From Lachnospiraceae bacterium (GTDB lineage: Bacteria > Bacillota > Clostridia > Lachnospirales > Lachnospiraceae), in contig CAJTIU010000001.1 of NCBI GenBank assembly GCA_910576335.1, positions 1 to 64,000 of the forward strand: a stretch of 64,000 nt of DNA, given 5' to 3'. Below, piece by piece: positions 16,996-26,170 of the stretch. Each line of letters starts with the position of its first letter. Within the stretch, counting starts at the first letter, position 1. The notes beneath the pieces are model-generated. The model was not told the DNA's origin, did not search any database, and worked only from the letters and a program-made list of their open reading frames with translations. The position numbers and the translations under genes are program-made.

Positions 16996-17320
16996 CTTCG
17001 CATTCTCCTTTCAGACCGCCGAGGATAACCGCAATCAGTTCGATTGTGTCAATCAGTTCTTCATTTACGCCCTCACCCGCTTCAATCCTCTGCAATTCTG
17101 CAAGGACAGCGGCAAGCTCATTGCGGAGAGCCTTATACACCCTCGGATTGCCCTGCACCACCACGTCTTGGCATAAGAGCCGCCTTGTGATATAGTTCTG
17201 CTTGGTAAGCCCCGAAAGCCGCACCGCTTTGTCAATCCGCTCACTTTCTTCGGGAGATACCCGAAAGGCGACGGTCTTGTTCCTCCAACGGTTGCAGTTG
17301 TCCAAATTCTTTGCCGACAT
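16985..17320 (-). CDS. MobC-like relaxosome accessory protein
   Basis: About 111 residues from ATG 17320, nine bases after AAAGGGGG; the longer frame from 17467 is antisense to the integrase and unlikely. The protein contains RNKTVAFRVSPEESERID, a ribbon-helix-helix beginning, and then RVYKALRNELAAVLAELQRI, as in small mobilisation proteins that help the relaxase bind oriT. It starts at the integrase stop codon and runs into the ATPase gene by 11 bp, so int, this gene and the ATPase form one transcript. Confidence 0.65.
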   Translation of the reverse strand: MSAKNLDNCNRWRNKTVAFRVSPEESERIDKAVRLSGLTKQNYITRRLLCQDVVVQGNPRVYKALRNELAAVLAELQRIEAGEGVNEELIDTIELIAVILGGLKGECEDGE

Positions 17321-17321
17321 A

Positions 17322-18401
17322 TCAAAAATCCCCCTTTCCCAAATCATCAAGCCTGTCTGCCATTTCTGCCTGCTTTGACGGAAACAAGTGTGCATAACGG
17401 TAAGTGATTTCAATGCTCTCATGCCCCACACGGTCGGCAATCGCCACCGCCGAGAACCCCATGTCAATCAACAGACTGATGTGGCTATGCCGCAAATCGT
17501 GAATCCGTATGCGTTTCACCCCTGCGGCTTTTGCACCCCTGTCCATCTCGTGGTGAAGATAACTCTTTGTTACCGCGAAAATGCGGTCTTTCTTCTTTAA
17601 TCCATACAGCATACCGATATATTCCTGCATTTCCTCACAGAGAAACTTCGGCATCTTGATTGTGCGGTTGCTCTTTTTCGTTTTCGGAGATGTAATCACA
17701 TCCTCTCCATGCAGGCGTTGGTAGGATTTGTTAATCGTGACCGTTTCCTTATCAAAATTGAAATCAGCGGCGGTTAAAGCTAATAATTCTCCCTCTCGGA
17801 TTCCGCACCAGTAAAGCATCTGGAACGCATAATAGGAAACTGGCTTGTCCATCATTTCATCCGCAAACCTCTTATATTCCTCTTTCGTCCAGAACAGCAT
17901 TTCTTTGTGTTCCTCGCTCCCCATATTGCCCGCCTTTGCCGCAGGATTGGAGCGGAGGTCATAATAGCGCACTGCATGGTTAAATATTGCTGAAAGCTGA
18001 TTGTGAACTGTTTTTAGATACGTTTGCGAATAAGGATTGCGTTTTTCATCACGATAGGCAAGCAGTTCATTCTGCCATGCGATGATTTCCTTTGTGCCAA
18101 TCTCGCTAATCTTCATCTTCCCGAAGTATGGAAGAATCTTCGTCCGAATGATATGCTCCTTTGTCAGCCAAGTGTTTTCTTTCAAACGATTTTTTACATC
18201 ATTTTTATAAAGCTCTGTAAAGGCTTCAAAGTCCATGTCAAGGTCAGCGGAATTTTGTAACTGGAACTTCCGCTCCCACTCCTGCGCTTCACGCTTTGTT
18301 GCAAACCCACGCTTGCACTTCTGTTTCCGCTCCCCTTTCCAGTTCACATACCGAGCCATCACATACCATGTGCCGTTGCCCTCATTCTTAAATACTGGCA
18401 T
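17322..18401 (-). CDS. int: tyrosine integrase of the guaA element
   Basis: A 359-residue Tn916-type integrase. It has an N-terminal arm-binding domain (residues 1-50, WYVMARYVNWKGERKQK), a SAM-like core-binding domain (60-155) and a catalytic domain. The catalytic residues are visible: Arg202 in GIREGEL, Lys near 242, His301 and Arg304 in HDLRH, His327 in GHES and Tyr336 in YRYAHLF. It should insert and, with Xis, excise the element at the guaA 3' end. Start ATG 18401 directly follows the excisionase gene (stop at 18402). The gene lies 1.1 kb from the right att repeat. Confidence 0.9.
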   Translation of the reverse strand: MPVFKNEGNGTWYVMARYVNWKGERKQKCKRGFATKREAQEWERKFQLQNSADLDMDFEAFTELYKNDVKNRLKENTWLTKEHIIRTKILPYFGKMKISEIGTKEIIAWQNELLAYRDEKRNPYSQTYLKTVHNQLSAIFNHAVRYYDLRSNPAAKAGNMGSEEHKEMLFWTKEEYKRFADEMMDKPVSYYAFQMLYWCGIREGELLALTAADFNFDKETVTINKSYQRLHGEDVITSPKTKKSNRTIKMPKFLCEEMQEYIGMLYGLKKKDRIFAVTKSYLHHEMDRGAKAAGVKRIRIHDLRHSHISLLIDMGFSAVAIADRVGHESIEITYRYAHLFPSKQAEMADRLDDLGKGDF

Positions 18402-18602
18402 TTACTCCATCTCCTTTCCCTGTTTTTCTCCTGCCCCGTAAAACCTTTCTTGGAAATACTGGCGGTTGACTCTCCCTGCAATCGTGATAAATCCCTGCTC
18501 CTTCAGCTCGTCATTCAACTTTTTAATGAGCTTGTAGGCGTAAGGCTTCGATATGGAAAGCTCTTGCGCCACCTCGTCCACACGGATAAATTTGTTGTCC
18601 AT
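18402..18602 (-). CDS. excisionase-like helix-turn-helix protein
   Basis: A 66-residue protein with an AlpA/Xis-type winged helix: FIRVDEVAQELSISKPYAYKLI. Such proteins bend DNA at att sites and direct integrase toward excision, and may also regulate int. It is the first gene of the minus-strand operon (xis, int, mobC-like, repA-like) and is transcribed from the leftward promoter at 18644-18672. Confidence 0.7.
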   Translation of the reverse strand: MDNKFIRVDEVAQELSISKPYAYKLIKKLNDELKEQGFITIAGRVNRQYFQERFYGAGEKQGKEME

Positions 18603-18623
18603 ACAACCTCTCCTTTCTCTTTC

Positions 18624-18742
18624 TAAGCGTTTTTGCTTAATTCATAATACTAAACATTTTTGCTACTGTCAATAGGTTTGCAAGAAAATATTAAACTTTT
18701 TTGTTTCGCTTATTCTTGACTTTTTCTAAGCATATATGCTAT
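18624..18742. promoter_or_regulatory. four operator-like repeats between divergent promoters
   Basis: Four 16-bp sites share the form TAARC-N6-GYT: 18624-18639 (TAAGC/GCTTA), 18651-18666 (TAAAC/GCTAC), 18692-18707 (TAAAC/GTTTC) and 18727-18742 (TAAGC/GCTAT). The first overlaps the start region of the leftward promoter, the second its spacer, and the fourth the spacer of the rightward promoter. The XRE regulator at 18779 is the obvious ligand. Confidence 0.6.
18644..18672 (-). promoter_or_regulatory. leftward promoter for xis-int
   Basis: On the minus strand, TTGACA (18672-18667) and TATTAT (18649-18644) are separated by exactly 17 bp, a near-consensus sigma-A promoter 41 bp upstream of the excisionase start. 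Confidence 0.75.
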
Positions 18743-18745
18743 ACT
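18716..18745 (+). promoter_or_regulatory. rightward promoter for the XRE regulator
   Basis: TTGACT (18716-18721) and TATACT (18740-18745) are 18 bp apart. The spacer holds the palindrome AGCATATATGCT (18729-18740). The gene starts at 18779 behind AAGGAGTG. Confidence 0.75.
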
Positions 18746-18778
18746 CCTTATAAACATACGAACAAGGAGTGAAACATT

Positions 18779-19309
18779 ATGGCGATTGGCGAAAGAATAC
18801 ATTTTTTCCGCATCATGCGGGGCATGACACAGAAATACCTTGGTATGCTTGTCGGTTTTCCCGAACGGAGCGCAGACGTGCGTCTGGCACAGTATGAAAC
18901 TGGCTCACGCAAGCCAAAGGCAGACTTGACGGCTGCACTGGCGCAGGCTCTTGACGTTGCGCCGCAGGCTCTGGACATACCCGACATTGACAGTTACATC
19001 GGGCTTATGCACACCTTATTTACCCTTGAGGACATTTACGGTCTTACCGTCAGTGAATCAGACGGTGAAATCTGCTTAAAAGTCAGCAAAGACAAAAGCA
19101 AGAACGCCGACGAGCTGCTGAAAATGCTCTGCGCTTGGAAAGAGCAGGCGGACAAGCTCTCTGCCGAGGAAATCAGCAGGGAAAATTACGACCAGTGGCG
19201 GTACAATTATCCGAAGTTTGACACCACGCAGCATTGGGCGAAAGTCTCCTCTAAGGAATTGAGCGATACCTTAGCCAAAGCGTTCAAGGACAAACTGAAA
19301 ACCGATTGA
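18779..19309 (+). CDS. XRE-family regulator of the guaA element
   Basis: A 176-residue protein. Residues 3-60 form an XRE helix-turn-helix (IGERIHFFRIMRGMTQKYLGMLV then RLAQYETGSRKPKADLTAALAQAL). The C-terminal 110 residues are of unknown type and could sense a signal or mediate dimerisation. It is transcribed divergently from xis-int, and four similar inverted repeats fill the space between, so it probably controls both directions. ATG 18779 follows AAGGAGTGAAACATT. Confidence 0.8.
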   Translation: MAIGERIHFFRIMRGMTQKYLGMLVGFPERSADVRLAQYETGSRKPKADLTAALAQALDVAPQALDIPDIDSYIGLMHTLFTLEDIYGLTVSESDGEICLKVSKDKSKNADELLKMLCAWKEQADKLSAEEISRENYDQWRYNYPKFDTTQHWAKVSSKELSDTLAKAFKDKLKTD

Positions 19310-19322
19310 CAAGCACGACAAA

Positions 19323-19366
19323 AAACGCCCTTAGCCATGAGTTCCTACCCACAGCTAAGGGCGTTT
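19323..19366 (+). terminator. strong terminator after the XRE gene
   Basis: AAACGCCCTTAGC (19323-19335) pairs perfectly with GCTAAGGGCGTTT (19354-19366), 14 bp after the stop codon. With A and T tracts at its ends it could work in both directions. Confidence 0.8.
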
Positions 19367-19538
19367 CTAATATGGATTTATGCCAGCCGTCCAAACCTCT
19401 TGCAAATCATTCCCCCACCAACAAACCACTTGACAGTAAGAATAATCGCACTCAAACGACTGTTATCAATTTGTTATCAAAAGACCTTTTGAAATGCCGC
19501 AAACCCGCATAAACACTGGGCTTACTAAGCATTTTTGT

Positions 19539-19550
19539 CTATTCGAACTC
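19539..19550. other. right att repeat within the guaA 3' end
   Basis: CTATTCGAACTC covers the guaA stop codon and the preceding codons for Glu, Phe and Glu. The identical sequence at 8677-8688 marks the other end of the element. Confidence 0.75.
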
Positions 19551-21086
19551 TATCGTCGCCGGTGGTTTACTTGTCAGATCATAAAGTACTCTGTTGACTC
19601 CCTTTACCTCATTGATAATCCTGCTCATCACCTTATTAAGCACAGCATACGGAATTTCCGCTGCCTCCGCAGTCATAAAGTCAACAGTATTTACTGCCCT
19701 AATAACCACTGCATATTCATAAGTTCGCTCATCACCCATGACACCAACGCTCTGCATATTGGTAAGAGCCGCAAAATACTGTCCGACATCTCGTGCGGCA
19801 TCAGCCCTTTCAATCTCCTCTCGGCAAATAGCATCAGCATCCTGCACGATCCTTACCTTTTCAGCATTCACCTCGCCAATAATACGGACACCAAGTCCTG
19901 GCCCAGGGAAGGGTTGACGGAAGACAAGATACTTTGGAATTCCAAGTTCCAGACCGGCCTTTCGGACTTCATCCTTAAATAAATCACGAAGGGGCTCTAT
20001 GATTTCTTTAAAATCTACATAATCCGGCAGACCTCCCACATTATGGTGAGACTTAATCACCGCAGATTCGCCGCCCAACCCGCTTTCCACAATGTCAGGA
20101 TAAATGGTTCCCTGGACAAGAAAATCCACAGTCCCGATTTTTTTCGCTTCTTCCTCAAATACCCGGATAAACTCCTCACCGATAATCTTTCGCTTCTTTT
20201 CAGGTTCTGACACGCCAGCCAGCTTGTCATAAAACCGCTGTTGTGCATTTACCCGGATAAAGTTAAGATCATAGGAGCCTTTGGACCCGAAAACTGCTTC
20301 TACTTCATCCCCCTCATTTTTACGGAGCAGGCCGTGGTCAACAAATACGCAGGTTAGCTGAGAGCCAATTGCCCTGGACATTAAAACCGCCGCCACTGAG
20401 GAGTCTACCCCGCCAGATAAAGCACAGAGCACTCTGCCGTCTCCAACCTTTTCACGGATCCTCTTGATGGATTCCTCCACAAAGGAGTCCATCCTCCAGT
20501 TGCCGTCACATCTGCATATACCGAGAACAAAGTTAGAAAGCATCTTTAAGCCTTCTTCTGTATGCAGCACTTCCGGATGAAACTGTATTGCATAGAGGCC
20601 CGCAGCTTCATTTTCTGCAGCAGCAACTGGACAGTCTGCCGTGTGGGCAGTAATTTCAAACCCGGGGGCTACATCAATAATAGAATCAAAATGGCTCATC
20701 CAGCAGATTGTCCTGGGTGATATGCCGTCAAATATTTTAGATGATAGTTTATCTACCAGTACCTCCGTTTTTCCATATTCACGGACATTCGCACGGGCAA
20801 CATTTCCGCCCAGTACGAGCATCATAAGCTGGGCACCATAACAGAGCCCAAGGACTGGTATACCAAGTTCAAAAAGTTCTTTTGGGTATGTCGGGGCATC
20901 AGCACCGTAGCAACTATTAGGACCACCGGTCAGAATAATTCCCTTTGGACCCATTTCCTTGATTTTTTCAATGTCTGTTTTATAAGAATAGATTTCACAA
21001 TATACATTGCATTCACGGACTCGTCTTGCCACAAGCTGGTTATACTGCCCGCCAAAATCTAAAACAATAACTAGCTCTCTCTTCAT
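19539..21086 (-). CDS. guaA: GMP synthase (glutamine-hydrolysing)
   Basis: The 515-residue enzyme converts XMP, glutamine and ATP to GMP. Its N-terminal class I amidotransferase has GGPNSCYG near 54-61, nucleophile Cys82 in GLCYGAQ and FHPEV near 168. The ATP pyrophosphatase has the P-loop SGGVDSS near 225, and the C-terminal dimerisation domain ends in PPATIEFE. Length is normal. ATG 21086 follows AAGGGAGGAG. The 3' end is the integration site of the element to the left, which re-creates the same stop codon. It stands alone, with a structured leader upstream. Confidence 0.97.
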   Translation of the reverse strand: MKRELVIVLDFGGQYNQLVARRVRECNVYCEIYSYKTDIEKIKEMGPKGIILTGGPNSCYGADAPTYPKELFELGIPVLGLCYGAQLMMLVLGGNVARANVREYGKTEVLVDKLSSKIFDGISPRTICWMSHFDSIIDVAPGFEITAHTADCPVAAAENEAAGLYAIQFHPEVLHTEEGLKMLSNFVLGICRCDGNWRMDSFVEESIKRIREKVGDGRVLCALSGGVDSSVAAVLMSRAIGSQLTCVFVDHGLLRKNEGDEVEAVFGSKGSYDLNFIRVNAQQRFYDKLAGVSEPEKKRKIIGEEFIRVFEEEAKKIGTVDFLVQGTIYPDIVESGLGGESAVIKSHHNVGGLPDYVDFKEIIEPLRDLFKDEVRKAGLELGIPKYLVFRQPFPGPGLGVRIIGEVNAEKVRIVQDADAICREEIERADAARDVGQYFAALTNMQSVGVMGDERTYEYAVVIRAVNTVDFMTAEAAEIPYAVLNKVMSRIINEVKGVNRVLYDLTSKPPATIEFE

Positions 21087-21130
21087 GCGTACTCCTCCCT
21101 TGTATTTTAATAACTTCTCGGAATCTTCAG

Positions 21131-21244
21131 CCCTTATTTTCTAAGGGTTTCAGATACCATCATACTTTATTTCAATCGACTGGAGGCGATTTCTTTGTTA
21201 CCTGCTAATCCTGGCGGTCACTCCGCCTGGATACTTTCGTATCC
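21131..21244 (-). promoter_or_regulatory. structured 5' leader of guaA, class unknown
   Basis: Within 160 bp upstream of guaA are three clear hairpins: GGATAC-GAAA-GTATCC (21229-21244, a GNRA-type tetraloop), a GGCGG/CCGCC hairpin (21213-21227) and CCCTTA/TAAGGG (21131-21147). The spacing suggests a folded RNA leader. I could not fit the purine, PRPP, ppGpp, ZTP or guanidine riboswitch consensus from memory. It may also be debris from the neighbouring insertion sequence. Confidence 0.35.
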
Positions 21245-21392
21245 GATTTCCTTAAGTTTTATCCTTATCCCTTTGTACTCCCTAACCTGGATAAACCAGA
21301 ATAGCACCGCACAAAATTTTGCGATTTTACGCAAGAAATTGTTTTTAAGTGCCTAAAAGCACTTGGGATTATATTATGCAGTTCTGATATCT

Positions 21393-22407
21393 CGATCTTT
21401 CACCAGCAGATTCCATTCTGAAGGACTGCTACTCTGTTTTTGGCCCTGGACCCATGCTTCCTTCCTGTATGCTGCGATCCTACCTGATTGCCCTGAAATT
21501 GAAAGTCACTTCCATCACTGTCTGATGCCATATGCTTAAGGAAACTCCTCTTTATGCCATCCTCAGCGGTTTCTCTTTCGGCGATACCCCTGGTGTCGGG
21601 ACTTTTCATGATTTTTTTCTCCCGTATTTGGATGGATGATTCTAACAGCCTCTCCCCTAAAGACCTGTTTCCTAAAATGAAACCTCCCAAGGGGAAAAAG
21701 AAAGGCGAAAAGACTCTCTATGACTCTTCCAACAAGGCTTCCAGGCTTCTCCTCTTTTAGAGCGGGTCTCCCGGCATGATATGCTTTCCTTTCTCCATTC
21801 CTTTTTCACCATGAAAGCATATCTTCCGAAATTCCGCATTGAAAAGCTCCTTCCAGATTCTGTCCACGACGCTTACGCCGTCTATGAATATTGCAGACAG
21901 GAAAACATCACTCCTTTTATCGACCTGAATCCCGGACATACCGGTCATTTCACTTATAAAGACGATTTCACCGTTGATGATGACGGCGTCCCGGTCTGTA
22001 AGCTGGGCTTACGTATGCATAAAGATGGATACGAGACTGCCAAACACCGGGCGAAATACCAGTGCCCGAAATCAAACCGGAAACACGGCTGTTTCTGCGA
22101 GCATCCCTGTTCACCGGCAAAATACGGCAGGACCGTACATATTTTTACGGATGATAATCCAAGGTTATTTAACATACCGCCAAGGGACAGTAAAGCATGG
22201 GAAAAGGAATATGACAGAAGGACTTCTGTGGAACGCTCCAACAAGCGGGAGAAAGAGGACTATAAATTAGAAGACGGCAGACACCGCTCTACAAAGATGT
22301 GGTACTGCCGCCTCTACGGCATCATGATGCTGCAACATCTTGATGCCCGGGAAATGGCCTCTGTTGAGGCATTTCAAAAACCATTATCAGGTTTTTTCGC
22401 CGCCTAA
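21393..22407 (+). pseudogene. degenerate IS transposase (DDE type)
   Basis: Pieces of one transposase lie in successive frames. Near 21560-21610 is LSGFSFGDTPGVGTFHDFF, which changes frame to continue SRIWMDDSNSLSP and KPPKGKKKGEK (to about 21757). Then a longer open stretch (21781-22407) has DAYAVYEYCRQ, FIDLNPG and, near the end, SVERSNKREKEDYKLEDG, a DDE-transposase C-terminal motif with its Glu. In-frame stops and at least two frameshifts make it inactive. Terminal inverted repeats were not identified. The region from 21250 to 21393 holds no gene. Confidence 0.65.
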
Positions 22408-22650
22408 TAATGATATCTTAAACGACTCCATAAGATTTTTCAAGGCATAGTACCCGCTATGTCCAATGTTTATGTCAATTTTTCTCTAATTTCTTTTCCT
22501 TCACGATATTCAGTTGTCAATTTTTAGTTGGCATCTCATTTATTGAGATTCTGAGAAGTTATTTTATAATGCCTTAAATTTTATTATAAATTAATCTCCC
22601 CATATTTACAATGCTTCTCTATAAAAATTTGGGATGCCTAAAATTCAAGA

Positions 22651-22796
22651 GTTACTGTTCACGGGTCAGGAATGCACCGAACTGCGCATTCCGTAAGAAC
22701 GTGATTCAAGAGTGAGGGGTGATTTTTGCGTAGCAAAACTTTAAATATGGCTCCGAATCGTTGCTATGAACGGCCTCCCAGTCCGTGAATAGTAAC
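22651..22796 (+). repeat. 146-bp MITE-like repeat, copy 1
   Basis: It begins GTTACTGTTCACGG (22651-22664) and ends CCGTGAATAGTAAC (22783-22796), imperfect terminal inverted repeats. The inverted copy at 38460-38605 has the same length and is similar throughout, including the central TTTTGCGTAGCAAAACTT. It has no coding capacity. Confidence 0.8.
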
Positions 22797-22804
22797 TGGG
22801 AATT

Positions 22805-23342
22805 GTTACCATTCATGGCCTAGCCGAATAAGCTTTATCAAATAATATATTTACCTTCTAATGATGATGAAGGAATCGTTGACGAAAAGAAAGTCCTGGT
22901 GTCTGATAAAAGATATGACGGGATTCCGAAAAAGGCAAAGGAAGAATACGAATATGAGCCGACGAGCGAATATTTCAAAGAAGGATTCAATTGTTATAAG
23001 CGTATGGAGTCAGGCAAACAGGACTATGTCCTATTCCTGCTGGATCCGACAGTGGCCTCAACGAACAACGAAGCGGAGAGGGACGGAAGGAATTTTAAAA
23101 GGAAGGCCTCTCAGGTCATGGGATTTTGCAGCGCAGAAGGTTTTGTCTGTTTCTGGGAAGGCTTGTCCGTGATGCAGACATGGAAAGCAAAGGGCATAGA
23201 TCTTTATAAAGCGGTGGTTTTCAATAGCCCACAGAAAAGAGAGGCAATGGAATAATTCCCATCGCCTCTCCCATTAGAGTGTGTCAGAAATGAAAAACTC
23301 AATATGCTAACTTTATTAATCGGCCAGGCCATGAATAGTAAC
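22805..23342. mobile_element. 538-bp segment with related terminal inverted repeats and a transposase tail
   Basis: The ends are GTTACCATTCATGGCC (22805-22820) and GGCCATGAATAGTAAC (23327-23342), extended by CTRGCCGA-type sequence for about 26 bp in all. They resemble the ends of the 146-bp repeat 8 bp to the left. The interior holds a fragment of an IS66-like transposase. Confidence 0.5.
22861..23255 (+). pseudogene. IS66-like transposase C-terminal fragment
   Basis: The frame from 22899 reads LLDPTVASTNNEAERDGRNFKRK near residues 47-70. This is the TNN-AER motif of IS66-type transposases, in which the Glu is catalytic. SAEGFVCFWEGLSVMQTW follows. Most of the protein is missing, so it is inactive. 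It sits inside the segment bounded by the 22805/23342 inverted repeats. Confidence 0.6.
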
Positions 23343-24127
23343 TAAAAATGCCCCGTCCCCGACTGCGCCTGTCTCATGTTTTTGACGTATTCTGCTACGT
23401 ATGGCACACATTCTTCACTATGCTCTTCAATGATTTTAACGATTGCGCTTCCCACGATTGCACCGTCTGAAATTTCTGTCATTTCGCGCGCCTGCCGGGG
23501 CGTGGAGATACCGAACCCTACCGCGCACGGGGTATCTGTCACCTTACGCACCTGTTTTATCATCTCGGCAATATCGGTTCTGATCTCGCTGCGCACCCCC
23601 GTTACACCAAGGGAGGATACGCAGTAGATGTACCCTTTTGCTTCTTTCGCGATCATGGCGATTCTATCCTTTGAGGTAGGGGCGATCAGGCGTATCAGAT
23701 CTACTCCGCATTCGTCGCACACTGGTATTAATTCTTCTCTCTCCTCATAGGGAAGATCCGGCACGATAATGCCGTCGATTCCGCATTCTGCGCAGCGTTT
23801 CATGAAGCGCTCTTTTCCGTAGGTATATATGGGGTTCAGGTAGGTCAGGTATACTACCGGAACCGTAACGGTCTCTCTTGCCTCTCTGATTGTGTCAAAA
23901 AGCCTGTCAGTGGTGCAGCCTGCTGACAGGGCACGCACATTTGCTTTTTGGATCACCGGACCTTCTGCTATAGGGTCGGAGAAGGGAATGCCGATTTCAA
24001 TCAGATCCGCACCGGCCTCCTGCATGGCTGTCATTAATTTTTTTGTCACATCCAGTGACGGGTCTCCTCCTGTAATAAAGGGTATAAATGCCTTTTTATT
24101 CTGAAATGCTTCTTTTATTCTACTCAT
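23342..24127 (-). CDS. trpA: tryptophan synthase alpha subunit
   Basis: A 261-residue TIM barrel that cleaves indole-3-glycerol phosphate to indole, which passes to TrpB. Glu44 in [10 protein letters not shown] matches the catalytic Glu49 of the Salmonella enzyme. The Asp60 position is Glu55 (PIAEGP instead of LADGP), a conservative change. The phosphate-binding loops AVGFGIS and GAIVGSAI are present. The last residues, SGTGHF, come from a dispersed palindrome half-copy (23344-23360) and are not expected in the family. The start overlaps the trpB 3' end by 8 bp. Confidence 0.95.
   Translation of the reverse strand: MSRIKEAFQNKKAFIPFITGGDPSLDVTKKLMTAMQEAGADLIEIGIPFSDPIAEGPVIQKANVRALSAGCTTDRLFDTIREARETVTVPVVYLTYLNPIYTYGKERFMKRCAECGIDGIIVPDLPYEEREELIPVCDECGVDLIRLIAPTSKDRIAMIAKEAKGYIYCVSSLGVTGVRSEIRTDIAEMIKQVRKVTDTPCAVGFGISTPRQAREMTEISDGAIVGSAIVKIIEEHSEECVPYVAEYVKNMRQAQSGTGHF
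23344..23360. repeat. half-copy of the GGGGACGGGGC palindrome at the trpA 3' end
   Basis: AAAAATGCCCCGTCCCC at 23344-23360, immediately beside the end of the 538-bp inverted-repeat segment. The other arm is missing. It supplies the trpA stop codon. Confidence 0.7.
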
Positions 24128-25337
24128 GAATATCTACTCCTCTGTATCTTGCAATGGCGGCCACATCTTTATCTCCGCGTCCGGATAAGTTGACTACAAT
24201 AATTTCTTCTTTTTTCATTCCTGGCGCAAGCTTTTTTGCATATGCAACAGCATGGGCGCTCTCGATTGCGGGAATAATCCCCTCTGCCCTTGACAGATAC
24301 TCAAAGGCTTCCACTGCCTCCTCATCTGTGACCGGAACGTACCGGGCTCTTCCTTCCTCCGCAAGCCGGGCATGCTCTGGTCCAATTCCCGGATAATCCA
24401 GACCTGCGGAAATGGAATATACTGGTGCAATCTGTCCGTATTCGTCCTGACAGAAAAGAGATTTCATTCCATGGAAAATCCCTACGCTTCCTCTGGCAAC
24501 CGTGGCGGCATGCTGATCAGTGTCTATTCCATGTCCTGCCGCCTCACATCCGATCAGCCTTACGCGGGGATGCCTGATAAATTCATAAAAAGCCCCCATT
24601 GCGTTGCTTCCGCCTCCCACGCAGGCGATCACGGCATCCGGAAGCCTTCCTTCCCGTGCAAGAAGCTGTTCCTTTATCTCCTGGCCGATAATCTTCTGAA
24701 AGTCTCTTACAATCATGGGAAATGGATGGGGACCCATGACGGAGCCGAGCACATACAGTGTGTCATCCATCCGTCTCGTCCACTCCCTCATAGTCTCGTT
24801 CACTGCATCTTTCAGCGTCTGGGTTCCGGTTGTAACAGAATGAACCTTTGCTCCTAAAAGCTCCATTCTGTACACATTGAGCGCCTGACGGTCTGTGTCC
24901 TCCTTCCCCATGAAAATCTCACAATCCATTCCCATAAGCGCTGCTGCTGTAGCGGTCGCTACCCCGTGCTGCCCGGCGCCCGTCTCGGCGATTACCCTTG
25001 TCTTTCCCATTTTCTTAGCCAGAAGCATCTGCCCGAGCACATTATTAATCTTATGGGAGCCGGTATGATTCAGATCCTCGCGCTTCAGGTAAATCTTCGC
25101 ACCGCCCAGCTCTTTTGTCATCTTCTCTGCATAGTACAGCATGGATGGACGGCCCGCGTAGTTTTTAAGAAGCAGATCAAGCTCCTTTATAAATTCCGGA
25201 TCCTTCCTGTATCTTTCGTATGCCTCCTCCACCTCATGTACCGCACACATCAGTGTCTCTGGAATATACTGCCCTCCATATTCCCCGTAACGTCCTTTAC
25301 GACTTTCTGTTTTTTCACACATATCATTCATCCTCAT
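24120..25337 (-). CDS. trpB: tryptophan synthase beta subunit
   Basis: A 405-residue PLP enzyme that condenses indole with serine. The PLP lysine is in [12 protein letters not shown], the glycine-rich phosphate loop is [10 protein letters not shown] near 235, and the N-terminal [13 protein letters not shown] is typical. The start could be ATG 25337 or ATG 25322 (MCEKTES, nine bases after a GAGG). It is the third gene of the trpC-trpF-trpB-trpA operon and overlaps trpA. Length and motifs indicate a functional TrpB1-type protein. Confidence 0.96.
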   Translation of the reverse strand: MRMNDMCEKTESRKGRYGEYGGQYIPETLMCAVHEVEEAYERYRKDPEFIKELDLLLKNYAGRPSMLYYAEKMTKELGGAKIYLKREDLNHTGSHKINNVLGQMLLAKKMGKTRVIAETGAGQHGVATATAAALMGMDCEIFMGKEDTDRQALNVYRMELLGAKVHSVTTGTQTLKDAVNETMREWTRRMDDTLYVLGSVMGPHPFPMIVRDFQKIIGQEIKEQLLAREGRLPDAVIACVGGGSNAMGAFYEFIRHPRVRLIGCEAAGHGIDTDQHAATVARGSVGIFHGMKSLFCQDEYGQIAPVYSISAGLDYPGIGPEHARLAEEGRARYVPVTDEEAVEAFEYLSRAEGIIPAIESAHAVAYAKKLAPGMKKEEIIVVNLSGRGDKDVAAIARYRGVDIHE

Positions 25338-25381
25338 TTCTAATTTTTTAACCTACTCATTAATGACCAAAAACGGCTGCG

Positions 25382-26032
25382 TTAGCAGACATATGAATTC
25401 TCGCTCTCATACAATGAACTGTAATGAACCGCTTCCATAAATTGTCTTACCTTTTCTTCATCTTTTCTGCCGTCTGTCTCCACCGAACTGCTCACATCTA
25501 CTGCCAGAGGCTTCAGGATCTTAAGCGCTGCCCTTACATTGAAACGGTCAAGTCCTCCTGCAAGAAAATAGGGCTTCGTAAGCTCCCCCGGAATCATTTC
25601 CCACGGAAATGTCTCTCCGGCTCCTCCATATTCTCCTTCCTGGCAGGCATCAAGCAGCAAGTATTCTGTTCCAAGCTCCTGAGCCCTCAGAATATCCTCA
25701 CTGTTTCTTACCCTGACAGCTTTTATAAGCGGCTGTCCGGTAAGCTCCTTAAGGTGTCTGATATACCCCGCATCTTCGTCCCCGTGAAGCTGAATATAAT
25801 CAAGTATTCCGCAGCGCGCAGCATCTGCCACACGCTCTGGCTCTTCATTTACGAATACTCCGACACTTGCAATCTCTGGCACAAGCTCCCGCTTCATCTC
25901 CTCCGCCTGCTCATATGTAATTCTTCTTTTTCTTCCGGCAAATACAAATCCTACATAGTCTGGCCTCAGACGGTTAACCATATGAATATCCTCTATGGTC
26001 TTCAGCCCACATATCTTAATCCTGGTCTGCAA
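25382..26032 (-). CDS. trpF: phosphoribosylanthranilate isomerase
   Basis: About 216 residues. The catalytic Cys is in KICGLK near residue 8 and the general acid Asp in VDVSSSVE near 180, with phosphate-binding FLAGGL. The likely start is TTG 26032, eight bases after AAGGAGG (26041-26047); the upstream in-frame ATG 26068 has no RBS. It isomerises phosphoribosylanthranilate in the third step of tryptophan synthesis. It lies 45 bp upstream of trpB and about 140 bp downstream of trpC. Confidence 0.93.
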   Translation of the reverse strand: MQTRIKICGLKTIEDIHMVNRLRPDYVGFVFAGRKRRITYEQAEEMKRELVPEIASVGVFVNEEPERVADAARCGILDYIQLHGDEDAGYIRHLKELTGQPLIKAVRVRNSEDILRAQELGTEYLLLDACQEGEYGGAGETFPWEMIPGELTKPYFLAGGLDRFNVRAALKILKPLAVDVSSSVETDGRKDEEKVRQFMEAVHYSSLYESENSYVC

Positions 26033-26170
26033 TTCATGCCCCTCCTTACCTGTATGCCTCAGCGTCATCTCTTCAGCTGTGCATTCTCACATCATCTTCA
26101 CACTCCCGGCTGCCGCTACTGCTTTTCCTGCTGCTCAATCGCAACAGTTCAGACAAGCTGCCATCCTCTC

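Larger units (their letters stand above)
8677..19550. mobile_element. 10.9-kb mobilisable element integrated at the guaA 3' end
   Basis: It is bounded by 12-bp direct repeats equal to the guaA 3' end. Next to the guaA-proximal end are an integrase, an excisionase-like gene and an XRE regulator. Further in are a MobC-like protein, a RepA-like ATPase, a MobV relaxase and TnpV. Cargo comprises three acetyltransferases, an MBL-fold protein and a HEPN protein with its partner. No type IV secretion genes are present, so transfer would need a helper. The guaA 3' end is a well-known integration site for such islands, and insertion leaves guaA intact. Confidence 0.8.

Noticed and set aside
21087..21370. 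Purine (guanine/xanthine) riboswitch upstream of guaA
   Set aside because: The conserved purine aptamer core could not be found, so only a structured leader of unknown class is reported.
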